From Massilia sp. YIM B02443 (GTDB taxonomy: Bacteria; Pseudomonadota; Gammaproteobacteria; Burkholderiales; Burkholderiaceae_D): DNA of 64,000 nucleotides. The DNA is taken from contig NZ_JASNRA010000008.1 of NCBI RefSeq assembly GCF_030411955.1, positions 62,001 to 126,000 of the forward strand, given 5' to 3'. The notes beneath the pieces were generated by a model, which had not been told where the DNA came from, searched no databases, and saw only the letters and a program-made list of their open reading frames with translations. A program made the translations under genes and the position numbers. This document shows, piece after piece, positions 12,009 through 22,177 of the stretch. Every line of letters begins with the position of its first letter. Within the stretch, counting starts at the first letter, position 1.

Positions 12009-15000
12009 TTACAAGTTGTCGACGCCGACCATATTGTCCGACGGTTTGCGGTCAATCAGCTTGTTGTCGGGGTCGATCCCGGCGCGCGCCGGCGGCGCAT
12101 TGACCACCAGCGTCACCGTCTGCCCGGCCTGCGCCACCAGGCGCCGCTCGCGCGCCAGCGGCCGGCCGGTAGCGTCGTCGACGCCGAATTCGACCCAGTC
12201 GCGCAGCACCAGCGGCTGCTCTTCGCCGCTGTCGAGCACGCGCACCTTGCCGGCGTGGGCCTGGATCGTGACTTCGTAGCGGCCGTCGGCGCGGCGCCGC
12301 GCGACGGCGCTGTCGGCGCGGTTCTCGTACAGCACGATCGCGTCGAACAGGTCGTCGATCAGGTAGGCCTTCTCCGGCGCCGCGATCTGGCGCAGCGCGT
12401 CCGCCAGGCCGGCGGCCGTGGGATAGGGCGCTCCCTTGTAGGCGTGACTTTCGAGCAGCTCGCGCAGCACGGCGTTGACGCGCGCCTCGCCCAGCAGGTC
12501 GGCCAGCAGGTACAGCGCCAGGCCGCCCTTGCGGGTGGCGGCGTAGTCCTGGCCGCGCCCGAGCGCCAGCGGCAGCTCGCGCCGGCGTTCCTGGGCGCGT
12601 CCGGACAGGTAGGCGTCCAGGTCGTGGCGCAGGAAGCGCCGCATGTGTTCCGGGCCGAAGGCGCGCCGCATCGTCATCAGCGCCGTGTACTCGGCCAGGC
12701 CGCCGGTCAGCACCCCGGCGCCCGGACCGTCCGCGGGCGCCAGCTGCAGGCCCCACCACTGGCGCGCGGTCTGCTGCGCGCTGGCGTAGAACGGATAGTC
12801 GATGTCCCTGGCCGAACCGGTGTCGACGCGGGCGATGAAGGCGCCGCTCTCCACGAACGGGATCAGGCCCGGATAGGTCGGGACCTCGCCGGCGCCGCGC
12901 GCGTATTCGGCGATGCGCAGCTCGCGCAGCGGATAGCGTCCATAGTTGCGCGCGCCGTAGTCCAGGCCGGCCTGGGCGCCGCGGATCATGCGCTCGACGT
13001 TGGCCGCATGGCTGGGGTGGTGGAACACGTCGATCGACACGTCCTGCCAGCGGTCGTGGCGCACCTCGTAGCGCGCCGACTGGAAGGCATAGGCGTTCGG
13101 CATCGGGCGGTCGGTGCGGTATTCGAAGTGGCGCCGGCCGCCGTCGACCCATTCGCGTTCGAGCGTGCCGGGCGCGATCGCGATCTGGTCCGGGCTGGTG
13201 CTGACCACGGCGTGGAATCCGATCCAGTCCGGCTCACCATCGTGCGCGCCGGCGGCGCGCGCGGGCAGGCCGAAGCGGCGCCGGTCGCGCTCGTCGCTCA
13301 GCTCGACCGAGCGCTGGTAGCCGATGCGCGGCAGCACCGCATCGGTGAACAGGGTGCCGTTGGCCAGCACCGGCAACTGGCTGCCGGCGCCGAACAGGCC
13401 GCGCGGCGCGTAGCCGAGGTCGAACGCGAAGACCATGCGTTCGCCCGGCGCCAGCGGCGTGGCCAGGCGGTAGTGATAGAAGCCGCGTTCGCGGTCGGCC
13501 AGCACCAGACTGGCGCTGTGCGATGGGGCGAAGCGTGGCGTGAACCCGGCGCCGCGGTCCTGATACAGCACCAGGTCGGCGATCGGCTGCGCCGTGCGGT
13601 TCTCGAGCCGGTAGGTGCCCTTGACCGTCATCGCGCGCGCTTCCGGCCGCAGCGCCACGCGCAGGTCGACGTCGGCCACGCGCGGCTGCGCCAGCGTGGC
13701 GAAGCGCGCGTAGCGCTGTTCGTAACCGGCGCGCAGGCTGTCCTGCCCGTGCGCGCTCAGGTAGCCGCCGGCCGCCAGTTCCCACGCCAGGAAGGCGCCG
13801 CCGCCGCCCAGCAGCGCCAGGCCCAGCGCGAAGGCGCCGGCGACCGGCGGCGCCAGGTTCAGGCGCGCCAGGCGCAGGCGCTCGCGCCAGCGGGTGTCGA
13901 CGCCGCGCGGCCACAGCAGGCGCGCCAGCGCCAGCAGGATCAGGGCCGCGCCGCTCCAGTACAGCAGGAACAGGCGCTCGCGCAGCAGGTAGTGGCCAAA
14001 GCCGTTCAATTCGGAATACTGGAAGCTCGGCGTGAAGGCGTAGCGCAGCAGCGGGTGATCGAGGCTGGTGCCGGACAGCGCCAGCATCGCCAGCAGCCAG
14101 CCGGCCAGTAAAAAATTGGCCAGGTATTTGTGGTTGACGATGGCGTGCACCGCGATCGCCAGCACCGCGACCAGCGCATACTGTGGCAGCACCAGCGTGA
14201 ACAGCGCGTGCAGGTACAGGCCCGGCTCGAGGCCGAACCAGCCCTTGAACGTCTGGATCAGCATCCCGACCACCATCGCCAGCAGCAGCAGGCAGGCCTG
14301 CAGGCCGACCAGGGCCAGGGTCTTGGAAGCGAGCGGCAGCCAGCCCGCCACCGGCAGCGCGTCGACCATCTGGGCGATGCGGGTCTCGCGTTCGCGCCAC
14401 GCCAGCTCGCCCGCGAACAGGATGGTGGCGGCCAGCATGAATGGCGCCAGCGTGGCGCGGATCAGCCCCAGCACGAGATAGGTGAGCGGCCAGGCGCCGG
14501 CGCCGTTCACCGGACTGAGGTCGATGGCGCCGGCGCCCAGCGTCAGCACCGCGCCCAGGGCCAGCGCGGCGAAATAGATGTTGCCGAGCAGTCCGCGCAA
14601 CTCGCCCCAGGCCGAGCGCAGCGCCAGCAGCAGCATGCTGCGCGCCGCGAAGTCGGGCGCGGCCTGGGTGTCGCGCGCGGCCCGCGTCAGCGTGGGCGCG
14701 GTAGTGGCCGATGCGGCCGATGCAGCAACGGCGCGCGCGCGCGCATCCTGGGCGCCGATGAAATGAAAGCGCCAGTAGCCGAGCAGCAGCGCCAGCAGCG
14801 CGAAGCCGCCCCACAGCAGGCGGTTGAGCAGGTACACGCCTTCCAGGTCGACCGGGCGCAGGTTGCGCTCGGCCAGCGGCCAGTATTCCGTCAGGCGGAT
14901 CAGGGCGGTGGTGCCGAACGGATCGATCAGGGCGGCGAAGGTCTTGAAATCGAGGTCGCGCGCCAGCGACGGCGCCACGATGTAGCCGATGGTCATGACC

Positions 15001-15566
15001 ACCGCCGCCACGTACACCGGCAGCATGCGCCGCGTCAGCGCCGCCAGCACGAAGAAGATGGCGCCGAAGATGAACAGGTTGGGCAGCAGCGTGAACAGGT
15101 AGGGCTTGACGAAGGTGGCCAGGCTGGCCGGCCCGATGCGCTCGGGCGCGATGCCGGGCACGTAGCCGCCCAGCCAGCTGCCGATCACGATGCTGGAAAA
15201 TACCAGCGCCAGCGTCGCGAACGCGCCCAGGAAGCGTCCGAACACGTAGTCGGTCTTGCGGATCGGGGCGCTGAAGAAGAAGTGGTGCATCTCGTGCTCG
15301 AAGTCCTGCTGCACCGCGCGCCCCATCACCGCCGCCACCACGATCGAGCCGAGCGAACCGAGCACCGCGCAGGTGAGGGCGATCTGGCGCGGCGCGTTGA
15401 TCAGCACCTGGCCGCCGAAGGTCACCGCCAGGTCGCGCAGGGCGCCGCCGGCGGCTGCGATCCACAGCATGCCGAGGGCCAGGAACACCGTGAAATAGAC
15501 CCACGTCGAGAGCAGGCGCAGGCGCTGCGCCGCCTCGAAGCGGGCGATGACGAAGAGCGCGCGCAC
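12009..15566 (-). CDS. ABC transporter permease fused to a degenerate M1-aminopeptidase-like domain
   Basis: 1,185 residues from a GTG start 2 bases after the stop of its ATPase gene. The first ~580 residues hold two sets of membrane segments, an ABC-2-type permease organisation. The rest is an extracytoplasmic region shaped like M1 aminopeptidases. In active M1 enzymes the zinc site is HExxH-x18-E. Here the segment before QWWG reads QQTAR (931-935) and the position 18 residues later is Thr (954) followed by GG; the nearest Glu is in GLAEY (959). All zinc ligands are therefore missing and the domain should be catalytically dead, perhaps a binding module. No frameshift is present, so it looks maintained. 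Confidence 0.88.
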   Translation of the reverse strand: MRALFVIARFEAAQRLRLLSTWVYFTVFLALGMLWIAAAGGALRDLAVTFGGQVLINAPRQIALTCAVLGSLGSIVVAAVMGRAVQQDFEHEMHHFFFSAPIRKTDYVFGRFLGAFATLALVFSSIVIGSWLGGYVPGIAPERIGPASLATFVKPYLFTLLPNLFIFGAIFFVLAALTRRMLPVYVAAVVMTIGYIVAPSLARDLDFKTFAALIDPFGTTALIRLTEYWPLAERNLRPVDLEGVYLLNRLLWGGFALLALLLGYWRFHFIGAQDARARAVAASAASATTAPTLTRAARDTQAAPDFAARSMLLLALRSAWGELRGLLGNIYFAALALGAVLTLGAGAIDLSPVNGAGAWPLTYLVLGLIRATLAPFMLAATILFAGELAWRERETRIAQMVDALPVAGWLPLASKTLALVGLQACLLLLAMVVGMLIQTFKGWFGLEPGLYLHALFTLVLPQYALVAVLAIAVHAIVNHKYLANFLLAGWLLAMLALSGTSLDHPLLRYAFTPSFQYSELNGFGHYLLRERLFLLYWSGAALILLALARLLWPRGVDTRWRERLRLARLNLAPPVAGAFALGLALLGGGGAFLAWELAAGGYLSAHGQDSLRAGYEQRYARFATLAQPRVADVDLRVALRPEARAMTVKGTYRLENRTAQPIADLVLYQDRGAGFTPRFAPSHSASLVLADRERGFYHYRLATPLAPGERMVFAFDLGYAPRGLFGAGSQLPVLANGTLFTDAVLPRIGYQRSVELSDERDRRRFGLPARAAGAHDGEPDWIGFHAVVSTSPDQIAIAPGTLEREWVDGGRRHFEYRTDRPMPNAYAFQSARYEVRHDRWQDVSIDVFHHPSHAANVERMIRGAQAGLDYGARNYGRYPLRELRIAEYARGAGEVPTYPGLIPFVESGAFIARVDTGSARDIDYPFYASAQQTARQWWGLQLAPADGPGAGVLTGGLAEYTALMTMRRAFGPEHMRRFLRHDLDAYLSGRAQERRRELPLALGRGQDYAATRKGGLALYLLADLLGEARVNAVLRELLESHAYKGAPYPTAAGLADALRQIAAPEKAYLIDDLFDAIVLYENRADSAVARRRADGRYEVTIQAHAGKVRVLDSGEEQPLVLRDWVEFGVDDATGRPLARERRLVAQAGQTVTLVVNAPPARAGIDPDNKLIDRKPSDNMVGVDNL

Positions 15567-15568
15567 GG

Positions 15569-16462
15569 TCAGCAGTTCCCGGCCGCCGGGTTGTGCAGGC
15601 CGGCGATGGTGGCGAAGTACACGTCTTCCAGGCTGGCGCGGGCCGGTTCGAAGCCGTCGCCCGGGTCATCCTCGGCGTAGACGTGGATCAGGGTGCGCCC
15701 GCTCAGCAGGCGGGTCGAGATCACGGTGTGGCGCGCCTGGTAGTCGGGCAGTTCGGCCTTGGTCACGAAGCGGGCCCAGATGAAGTCTTCGATCCCGTAG
15801 ATCAGTTCCTGCGGCTCGCCGCACAGCAGCACCTGGCCCTTGTTGATGATCGCCATGCGCGCGCACAGGTCGGCCACATCGGACACGATGTGGGTCGAGA
15901 GCAGCACGGTGCGCTCTTCGCCGATGTCCGACAGCAGGTTGTGGAAGCGCACCCGCTCCTGCGGGTCGAGGCCGGCGGTGGGCTCGTCGACGATGATCAG
16001 GCGCGGGTCGCCCAACAGCGCCTGGGCGATGCCGAAGCGCTGGCGCATGCCGCTCGAGAAGGTGCCGAGGCGCTGCTCGCGCACTTCCCACAGGTTGGTC
16101 TGCTGCAGCAGGCCGTCGACCACCTCGCGCCGGCGGCCCTTGTGCGACAGGCCCTTGAGTTGGGCGAAGTGGTCGAGCAGCTCGAGCGCGCTGACGCGCG
16201 GGTAGACGCCGAAGTCCTGCGGCAGGTAGCCGAGCAGGCGCCGCACCGCGTCCTTTTCGTCGAGCACGTCGATATCGTCCAGGAACACCGAGCCGGAATC
16301 GCATTCCTGCAGCGTGGCCAGGATCCGCATCAGCGTCGATTTGCCCGCGCCGTTGGGACCGAGCAGGCCGAACATCCCGGGCGGGATGTTGAGCGTGACG
16401 CGGTCCAGCGCGACCACGCCGTTGGCGTAGGTCTTGGACAAATGACGGATCTTTAATTGCAT
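15569..16462 (-). CDS. ABC transporter ATP-binding protein (partner of the M1-like permease)
   Basis: 297 residues from the ATG at 16460-16462, chosen because AGGAG lies 7 bases upstream; a GTG 15 bases earlier is possible. Walker A is GPNGAGKST (35-43), the signature is FSSGMRQR, Walker B is LIIVDEP and the H-loop is STHIV. It powers the permease encoded 2 bases downstream. The substrate is unknown; the ATPase resembles those of CcmA/drug-export ABC-2 systems. The C-terminal ~80 residues after the H-loop region are variable. Confidence 0.93.
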   Translation of the reverse strand: MQLKIRHLSKTYANGVVALDRVTLNIPPGMFGLLGPNGAGKSTLMRILATLQECDSGSVFLDDIDVLDEKDAVRRLLGYLPQDFGVYPRVSALELLDHFAQLKGLSHKGRRREVVDGLLQQTNLWEVREQRLGTFSSGMRQRFGIAQALLGDPRLIIVDEPTAGLDPQERVRFHNLLSDIGEERTVLLSTHIVSDVADLCARMAIINKGQVLLCGEPQELIYGIEDFIWARFVTKAELPDYQARHTVISTRLLSGRTLIHVYAEDDPGDGFEPARASLEDVYFATIAGLHNPAAGNC

Positions 16463-16714
16463 GACGGCTCCTGACACCTGAGCGCCGGTCCTGTCATGGT
16501 GGACCGCCGCACTGTTGCTTTAGTTTATTTTGGCGCACTTCTACACACTTGCATTCTATTAAAAAGCCACGGCCGGGTCGGGCCCGCTGCGACACACGGG
16601 CCAAACCGCGCCCCAGACTGCATTATCGGGGGACCAGGATGCGGCTGGGCTTTCTTTGCGTAATTTTTCTTCAAGCGCGCAGGCGTGCGTCCTTGAAATG
16701 TGGATAATTGCCTC

Positions 16715-17161
16715 ATGAACCCTGCCACCCAAGACAAGCTGCTGCTCCTGATGCGCGAAGGGCGTTCGCGCGCCGAATCGACCGACTGGTTCCGCGTCGC
16801 GCTGGGGCTGGTCTACCTGGCGAACCTGATGACGGAAGAGGCGATCGATTTCAAGCAGGTCGACCGTGCCTACAACCGCTTCATCTACCACACGCTGGGG
16901 CCGGGCCACACCATCACCAGCGTGCTGCAGTTCATGAGCGGGGCCAGGGTGGTGCCGACGGTGGAGTGCGAGCGCTTCATGGACGCGTTCCGGCGCCAGT
17001 TCCCGGACGTGCCGCAGGCGTCGATCCCGTTTTTGCTGGAGCTGAACCTGGGTGTGGCCAAGAATATCTCGGGCATCGAGCCAGAGGGGCCGGTGGCCGA
17101 CTGGATTGCGCGCAGCAAAGGCCAGGCGTCGGGCGAGGCGCCCGAGCCCGGCTCCCCATAG
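16715..17161 (+). CDS. Conserved-looking hypothetical protein, possibly translated from a leaderless mRNA
   Basis: 148 residues from the ATG at 16715 ([19 protein letters not shown]). An earlier in-frame ATG at 16700 is less likely because GATAAT (16703-16708) lies between them and ends 6 bases before the chosen ATG, as in leaderless promoters; no Shine-Dalgarno sequence is visible. The protein is soluble and mixed alpha-helical, without a signal peptide or metal motif. I do not recognise the family. It lies just upstream of coq7, which has its own TATAAT. Confidence 0.7.
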   Translation: MNPATQDKLLLLMREGRSRAESTDWFRVALGLVYLANLMTEEAIDFKQVDRAYNRFIYHTLGPGHTITSVLQFMSGARVVPTVECERFMDAFRRQFPDVPQASIPFLLELNLGVAKNISGIEPEGPVADWIARSKGQASGEAPEPGSP

Positions 17162-17174
17162 CAGGGCCCAGGTC

Positions 17175-17180
17175 TATAAT
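17175..17180 (+). promoter_or_regulatory. -10 element of the coq7 promoter
   Basis: TATAAT 34 bases before the coq7 ATG, in the context GTCTATAATGGCGG. The erpA promoter has the nearly identical GTCTATAATGGGCGG. The -35 is weak. Confidence 0.5.
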
Positions 17181-17213
17181 GGCGGTTTTCGGCGACTACA
17201 CAGCGAGAACCCC

Positions 17214-17858
17214 ATGATTGCACACCGTTTCATCAGCCCCCTGGACCATCTGATCGTCGGCTTCGACAAGGCCTTGCGCGTGGTGGGCGGCGTGGCCGCG
17301 ATGTCGCGCCCGAATCCGGGCGCGCTGGCGGTCGACAGCGAATTGAGCGACGCCGAGCGGCGCCACGCCGCGGGCCTGATGCGGGTGAACCATGTGGGCG
17401 AAGTGTGCGCGCAGGCGCTGTACGACGCCCAGGGCAGCTTCGCCAGCACCCCGGCCCTGCGCGCCCAGTTCGAGCAGGCCGGCCGCGAGGAAGAAGACCA
17501 TCTGGCCTGGTGCGCCCAGCGCCTGTCCGAACTCGGTTCGCAGCCGAGCGTATTGAATCCGCTGTGGTATGCCGGCGCCTATGCGATGGGCAGCGTGGCG
17601 GCCAAGCTGGGAGATAAAGTGAGCCTGGGCTTCGTGGTCGAGACCGAGCGCCAGGTCGAGGCGCACCTGGACAGCCATCTTGAACTGCTGCCGCCGCAGG
17701 ACGCCAAGTCGCGCGCGATCGTGGACCAGATGCGGATCGACGAGATCGAGCACGCCGATGCGGCGCAGGCGATGGGGGCGGCGGAGATGCCGCTGCCGGT
17801 CAAGCTGGCGATGCGGGCGATGGCGAAGGTGATGACGACGGCGGCGTATCGGGTTTGA
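17214..17858 (+). CDS. coq7: Demethoxyubiquinone hydroxylase Coq7
   Basis: Di-iron monooxygenase that hydroxylates the demethoxylated ubiquinone precursor late in ubiquinone biosynthesis. 214 residues from ATG 17214; the frame is open much further upstream but family sequence begins here ([14 protein letters not shown]). The Glu/His iron ligands are in [28 protein letters not shown] and DEIEHAD, all intact. The protein is expected at the inner-membrane surface. It is a single-gene unit followed by a palindromic hairpin. A TATAAT element lies upstream inside the end of the preceding gene's spacer. Confidence 0.95.
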   Translation: MIAHRFISPLDHLIVGFDKALRVVGGVAAMSRPNPGALAVDSELSDAERRHAAGLMRVNHVGEVCAQALYDAQGSFASTPALRAQFEQAGREEEDHLAWCAQRLSELGSQPSVLNPLWYAGAYAMGSVAAKLGDKVSLGFVVETERQVEAHLDSHLELLPPQDAKSRAIVDQMRIDEIEHADAAQAMGAAEMPLPVKLAMRAMAKVMTTAAYRV

Positions 17859-17905
17859 TGAAGGCGCTCGCGTCACGTTGTCGCCATTCTTCCGCTAAAT
17901 GAAAA

Positions 17906-17937
17906 ACCGTCATTCCCGCCTGCGCGGGAATGACGGT
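17906..17937. repeat. Palindromic hairpin of the CATTCCCGC type (terminator or intergenic repeat)
   Basis: ACCGTCATTCCCGC (17906-17919), loop CTGC, perfect complement at 17924-17937. A 14-bp stem between convergent coq7 and the OsmC gene, flanked by A and T runs, so it can serve as a two-way terminator. The GTCATTCCCGC motif is of the kind often repeated in Burkholderiales intergenic DNA. Confidence 0.75.
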
Positions 17938-17978
17938 CTTTAAGATAAAGGTGTAATCGAGCGCTGTCGATCACGGCC

Positions 17979-18401
17979 TCAAACCTCGACGATTTCCACC
18001 GAATGCGTGATCTCGGCCATCTGCGCCAGCATGATCGACGCCGAGCAATACTTGTCGTGCGATAGCGTCACCGCCCGCTCCACCGCTGCCGGCTTCAGGT
18101 TGCGCCCGCTGACCACGAAGTGGAAGTTAATCCTGGTGAACACCTTCGGATCGACTTCCGCGCGTTCGGCCTGCAGCGTCACTTCGCAGCCGCGCACGTC
18201 CTCGCGGCCGCGCTTGAGGATCAGCACCACGTCGTACGCGGTGCAGCCGCCGGTCCCGACCAGCACCAGCTCCATCGGACGCGGCGCCAGGTTGTGGCCG
18301 CCGCCCTCGGGCGCGCCATCCATCGTCACCATGTGACCGCTGCCGGTCTCGGCCCGGAAACTCATGCCCGACGGGCCGTTCCAGCTGACTTTCACTTCCA
18401 T
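17979..18401 (-). CDS. OsmC/Ohr family protein
   Basis: 140 residues, the full length for the family. OsmC-type proteins reduce organic or inorganic peroxides with two cysteines. Here they are in GTGGCTAYD and DKYCSAS, both in the expected positions. The sequence is closer to the YhfA-like branch (METKVSW-type N-terminus) than to Ohr. It stands alone and is convergent with coq7. A repair or antioxidant role in the cytosol is likely; the specific substrate cannot be told. Confidence 0.9.
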   Translation of the reverse strand: MEVKVSWNGPSGMSFRAETGSGHMVTMDGAPEGGGHNLAPRPMELVLVGTGGCTAYDVVLILKRGREDVRGCEVTLQAERAEVDPKVFTRINFHFVVSGRNLKPAAVERAVTLSHDKYCSASIMLAQMAEITHSVEIVEV

Positions 18402-18496
18402 TTCAATTCTCCACGTTGAGCGATCGCGCCCGGTTTTTCATGTGCTCGATTGTACGGCAGGCGCCGGCGTCGTGCCGGCCGCCGGCCACCTGGTCC

Positions 18497-19681
18497 TTAC
18501 ACCGCCAGCACGTAGCGCTCGCTCTTCATGCGCCAGCTGGCAAACGCCACCACCAACAACGCCGGGATCAATGAACTGAAGAAGGTCAGCACGAACGGCA
18601 GCGCCCCCAGCTCGCTGCTCTTGGCCAGCTCCTTGAGCAGGGTCTGGTTCGACAGCGTCGGCACCAGGTACATCCACGACGCCGTCTTGAGTTCCAGCGC
18701 CGATACCGCGAAGCCCGGGATCAGGGGAATGATCATCACGAAGCTGAGCGTGGTCTGGGCTTCCTTGAACGACTTGGCGTTCATCGCCAGCGCGATGTAC
18801 AGCGCGCCCGAGAGCAGCGACAGCGGCGCCGTCACCAGGCACACCAGCAGCATCTCGCCCCAGCCCAGGCTCCACGACATGCCGATTTCCTCGAGCGGCA
18901 TCCAGGCCAGGATCGCGTGCGCCAGCAGCAGCTCGAGCGTCACCCCGACCACCGCCGGCACGCTGGCGGCCAGCCATTTGCCGCACACCAGCTCCCAGGT
19001 GCGGATCGGCTGCGCCATCAGCACCTCGAGCGAGCGCCGTTCGCGCTCGCCGGCGGTGCTGTCCACGGCGGCCGACATGGTCAGCATGAAGGCCGGGAAG
19101 AACAGGATGCCGATGATGCCGCCGATGACCATCGCCGAGCGCGAGGCGTTGGTGCCGGTGTCGTAGCGCTGCACCTGGATCGGCGACAGCGTGGCCGGCG
19201 ACACGCCGTGCGCCAGCAGGCGCGCGCTGGCGATGTTGGAACTGTAGGCCTGCAGCACCTCTTCGATCTGGCGCCGCTGCGGCCCGCTCTCGGCGGCCGA
19301 ATCGAACCACAGGTCGATGCGCGCCGGGCGCATGGCGCCGTAGTTCTCGACGAAGTCATCGGACAGGCGCAGCACCGCCGCCGTCTTGCGCGCATGGAGC
19401 AGGGCGGCGATCGCTTCCTCGTCCATCGGCGCCACCTGGTTGACGGTGACGTTCTTCTGGCGCAGCTGCGACACCAGGGTCGGGGCCTGCGCGCCGCCGA
19501 TGATCGCCAGCTCGATGCCTTCGCGTTCGGTGCGGGTGTTCTTGTCGATCATCTGGTGCATCACGTAGCCGATCAGCACCGGGTACATCAGCGTGAACAG
19601 CAGCAGCAGGCTCAGGGTGCGCTTCTCGCGCAGGGTTTCGCGCAGCTCTTTCCAGAACACGATCCGGATCTTGGATTTCAT
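18497..19681 (-). CDS. ABC-2 type permease, NatB-like
   Basis: 394 residues from the ATG at 19679-19681, which overlaps the stop of the upstream ATPase gene (ATGA). One membrane segment near residues 22-42 (TLSLLLLFTLMYPVLIGYVM) is followed by a ~150-residue extracytoplasmic domain, then five C-terminal membrane segments from about residue 170. This is the NatB arrangement of sodium/drug ABC exporters. The longer frame upstream is an artefact of overlap with the ATPase gene. With its partner it forms a two-gene exporter; the substrate is unknown. Confidence 0.9.
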   Translation of the reverse strand: MKSKIRIVFWKELRETLREKRTLSLLLLFTLMYPVLIGYVMHQMIDKNTRTEREGIELAIIGGAQAPTLVSQLRQKNVTVNQVAPMDEEAIAALLHARKTAAVLRLSDDFVENYGAMRPARIDLWFDSAAESGPQRRQIEEVLQAYSSNIASARLLAHGVSPATLSPIQVQRYDTGTNASRSAMVIGGIIGILFFPAFMLTMSAAVDSTAGERERRSLEVLMAQPIRTWELVCGKWLAASVPAVVGVTLELLLAHAILAWMPLEEIGMSWSLGWGEMLLVCLVTAPLSLLSGALYIALAMNAKSFKEAQTTLSFVMIIPLIPGFAVSALELKTASWMYLVPTLSNQTLLKELAKSSELGALPFVLTFFSSLIPALLVVAFASWRMKSERYVLAV

Positions 19682-20409
19682 GCGATGCCTTCCTCGGTGC
19701 CGACCAGGCTCACGAATGCGTCTTCCAGGCTGGCGATGCCGGTGCGGCGGCACAGGTCCTGGGGCGAGCCCTGGGCCACGGTATGGCCCTTGGCGATCAC
19801 GATCACGTCTTCGCACAGGGCCGTCACTTCCTGCATCACGTGGGTGGCCATGATCACGCAGCAGCCGTCTTCGCGCAGCGCGTTCAGCGCGGTGCGCAGG
19901 GCGCGCGTGCTCATCACGTCCAGGCCGCGGCTCGGTTCGTCGAGCAGCAGGTGGCGCGGACGGTGCAGCAGGGTGCGCGCCAGCGCCACCTTGATGCGCT
20001 GGCCCTGCGAGAAGCCCTTGGTGCGGCGTTCCATGATCTCGTCCATGCCGAGCAGCTCGGACACTTCGCCGATGCGCGCGCGCAGCAGGGGGCGCTGCAT
20101 GCCATTGAGTTCGCCGAAATACTCCAGGTATTCGCGCGTGGTGAGGCGTTCGTACAGCCCGAACTGGTCGGTGAGAAAACCGATGTTGCGGCGCACCGCC
20201 ATCGGATCCTTCTCGGGATCGACGCCGCCGATCAGGATCGCGCCGTGGTCGCGCCTGAGCAGGCCGACCAGGGTGCGCAGCAGGGTGGTCTTGCCGGCGC
20301 CGTTGGGCCCGAGCAGCGCGGTGATCTGGCCGTCGCGCGCGGTGAAGGAAACGCCGCCCAGCGCCTGCACGGCGCCGAACTGCTTGCGTACATCATGGAC
20401 TTCGATCAT
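19678..20409 (-). CDS. ABC transporter ATP-binding protein, NatA-like
   Basis: 243 residues from ATG 20407-20409 (MIEVHDVRKQFGAVQAL). Walker A is GPNGAGKTT (34-42), the signature FSQGQRIK, Walker B LLLDEPSRGLD, and the H-loop ATHVMQEV. The signature has Q where many have G (SGGQ). It is translationally coupled to the NatB-like permease. It follows the peptidase gene by 28 bases on the same strand and may share its transcript. No clear ribosome binding site is visible before the ATG. Confidence 0.92.
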   Translation of the reverse strand: MIEVHDVRKQFGAVQALGGVSFTARDGQITALLGPNGAGKTTLLRTLVGLLRRDHGAILIGGVDPEKDPMAVRRNIGFLTDQFGLYERLTTREYLEYFGELNGMQRPLLRARIGEVSELLGMDEIMERRTKGFSQGQRIKVALARTLLHRPRHLLLDEPSRGLDVMSTRALRTALNALREDGCCVIMATHVMQEVTALCEDVIVIAKGHTVAQGSPQDLCRRTGIASLEDAFVSLVGTEEGIA

Positions 20410-20437
20410 GGAGGGTCCGAACGTGGATTCGAGGGAT

Positions 20438-21880
20438 TCAGGGTTGCGGCCCGGCGGCGCCGAGCTGGAACGTGGGCGCCGGGATCTCGGCCAGACAGGC
20501 GGTGTCGAGTTTTTCCTGCGGACGGTCGAGGAAGGCGCGCAGCAGGCGCGGCGCGCAGCCCAGCTGCGAGACGCCGTGGCCGGCATTCGCCACCACCACC
20601 TGCTGGGCGCGCGCCATGTGTCTGGCGGCGCTGGCGGCGCGGTGCGGCGGCGTTACCGGATCGAGCGCGCCCGAGAGCAGCAGGGCCGGCGCCTCGATCC
20701 GGGTCGGCGCCGCATACGGCACCGGCGCCACGTTGACGGTCTTGCACAGCGCCGGGATCTTCTCGGCCAGCGGGCGGGTGAGCACGGCGTCGTCCTGCTC
20801 GAGCAGTTCCGGCGTCATGCGCGGCACGTCCTCGGCGCACACCACGGCGAAGTGCAGCAGCATGGCCATGCTGGCGTCGCCGCCGAAGTCGCCGGCCAGG
20901 TTCTGGCGCGCGATGAAGGGCTGCCAGCGGCCGCGGGCGGCGCTGTGCAGCAGGAACGGCAGGCGGCGCGCGTCGCCCGGCGAATACAGGATGTTGTGCA
21001 CGGTGCCGAGGAAGCGGCTGCTGGTCAATGTGAAGTCGACCTGCTGCGCGGTGCGCGGATCGGGCAGCGACAGCTTGATGCCGCCGGCGTCGAGCTTTTT
21101 CACGAGGGCGTCGAACTCGCCGCGCAGTTGCGGGAAGGCCTTGCTGCAGCCGGCGTCGCGCTCGCACTGGGTGAACAGGGCGTCGAGCGCGGCCTGGCCG
21201 TCGCGGCCGCCGGCCGGAATCACCTGCTCGGGCGCGGCCACGCCGTCCAGCACCAGGCTGCGCACGCTGGCCGGATAGGCGCGCGCGTAAGCCTGGGCCA
21301 GGCGGGTGCCGTAGGAACCGCCCCAGACGTTGACCCTGGCGTAGCCGAGGGCACTACGCACCTGTTCCAGGTCGCGCGCGGCGGCGGCCGTGGTGTAGGC
21401 GCCGAACGGCGCCTTGCTGGCGCGGATGCAGGCGCGTAGCTCTTCTTCGAGCTGCTCTTCGCTCATCAGTTCGTGTTCCGGCTTGCTCTCACAGCTGAGC
21501 TTGCCCGACAGGCCGGTGCCGCGCTGGTCGATGAAGACGATGTCGCGCGTGGCGCGCACCCGGTCCAGCGCGGCCGGCAGCAGCATCAGCACGTCACTGC
21601 CGGCCTGGCCGGGGCCGCCGGCCAGCACGAACAGCGGATCGTTGCGCGTGCCCTGGCGGAAGGCCGGGGCCACGGTGACGTGCAGTTTCAGCGTGCCGGC
21701 GCCTGGCTTCGCATAATCGAGCGGGACCGTCAGCTTGACGCAGCGCAGGGCTTCGGTGGCGCCGGGCAGATGGCAGCTGCGTTCCTGTTTGGCAGGAGCG
21801 GCGGCGCTCTGGGCCGCGGCATGGGTCAGGCCTGCGGTCAGCCACGCCAGTGCAGTGAGCAGAATCTGGGATTTCTTCAC
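20438..21880 (-). CDS. Secreted alpha/beta hydrolase, prolyl/tripeptidyl aminopeptidase type (S33)
   Basis: 480 residues from a GTG at 21878-21880 with AAGGAG 5 bases before it. The signal peptide ends near residue 23 (THAAA-Q). The alpha/beta-hydrolase core has oxyanion-region GGPGQAG and catalytic S189 in GGSYGTRL. The Asp is in SGALDPVTPP and the His in NAGHGVS, with a TAP-like C-terminal domain. Expected to cleave N-terminal peptides in the periplasm or outside the cell. It precedes the NatAB-like genes on the same strand. Whether the three act together is unknown. Confidence 0.88.
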   Translation of the reverse strand: MKKSQILLTALAWLTAGLTHAAAQSAAAPAKQERSCHLPGATEALRCVKLTVPLDYAKPGAGTLKLHVTVAPAFRQGTRNDPLFVLAGGPGQAGSDVLMLLPAALDRVRATRDIVFIDQRGTGLSGKLSCESKPEHELMSEEQLEEELRACIRASKAPFGAYTTAAAARDLEQVRSALGYARVNVWGGSYGTRLAQAYARAYPASVRSLVLDGVAAPEQVIPAGGRDGQAALDALFTQCERDAGCSKAFPQLRGEFDALVKKLDAGGIKLSLPDPRTAQQVDFTLTSSRFLGTVHNILYSPGDARRLPFLLHSAARGRWQPFIARQNLAGDFGGDASMAMLLHFAVVCAEDVPRMTPELLEQDDAVLTRPLAEKIPALCKTVNVAPVPYAAPTRIEAPALLLSGALDPVTPPHRAASAARHMARAQQVVVANAGHGVSQLGCAPRLLRAFLDRPQEKLDTACLAEIPAPTFQLGAAGPQP

Positions 21881-22035
21881 AACATCTCCTTCATGTTGCG
21901 ACGATAGTATGGTCGCGGTGTTTCTGCGGTCAACCGATTGTTTCAAGGCCGCATCAAGGAATGCACAGTGGATGAAGCGCATAGAAAACGGCGCGCGAGA
22001 AAAACGACAACAGGGTGACCGCATTCACGTACGGA

Positions 22036-22065
22036 TTGACTCGCAAGCCATTGTTCGGTTATGAT
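22036..22065 (+). promoter_or_regulatory. Sigma-70 promoter of rplM-rpsI
   Basis: TTGACT (22036-22041), an 18-base spacer and TATGAT (22060-22065). Transcription would start near 22072, leaving a leader of about 105 nt before rplM. Confidence 0.75.
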
Positions 22066-22108
22066 CGTCGGCTTTCCGTTTGCTCAGGAAAAGACAATAA
22101 GGCCGAGT

Positions 22109-22140
22109 CCGCTGCGGGTTGTAACAAACCTGCGGGGCGG
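22109..22140 (+). promoter_or_regulatory. Hairpin in the rplM leader (candidate L13 autoregulation site)
   Basis: CCGC-T-GCGGGTT (22109-22120), loop GTAACA, AACCTGC-GGG-GCGG (22127-22140). Two stems are separated by an asymmetric internal loop. There is no U tract, so it is not a terminator. L13 is known to repress its own operon in E. coli by binding mRNA; whether this hairpin is the site is inference. Confidence 0.4.
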
Positions 22141-22177
22141 AACCACCATTTGAGCAATTTTAATTTTTGGAATAAAC

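Noticed and set aside
14130-15680. 516-codon plus-strand frame rich in Gln, Arg and Ala
   Set aside because: Shadow of the ABC permease; the low-complexity QRQ pattern comes from complementary GC-rich codons.
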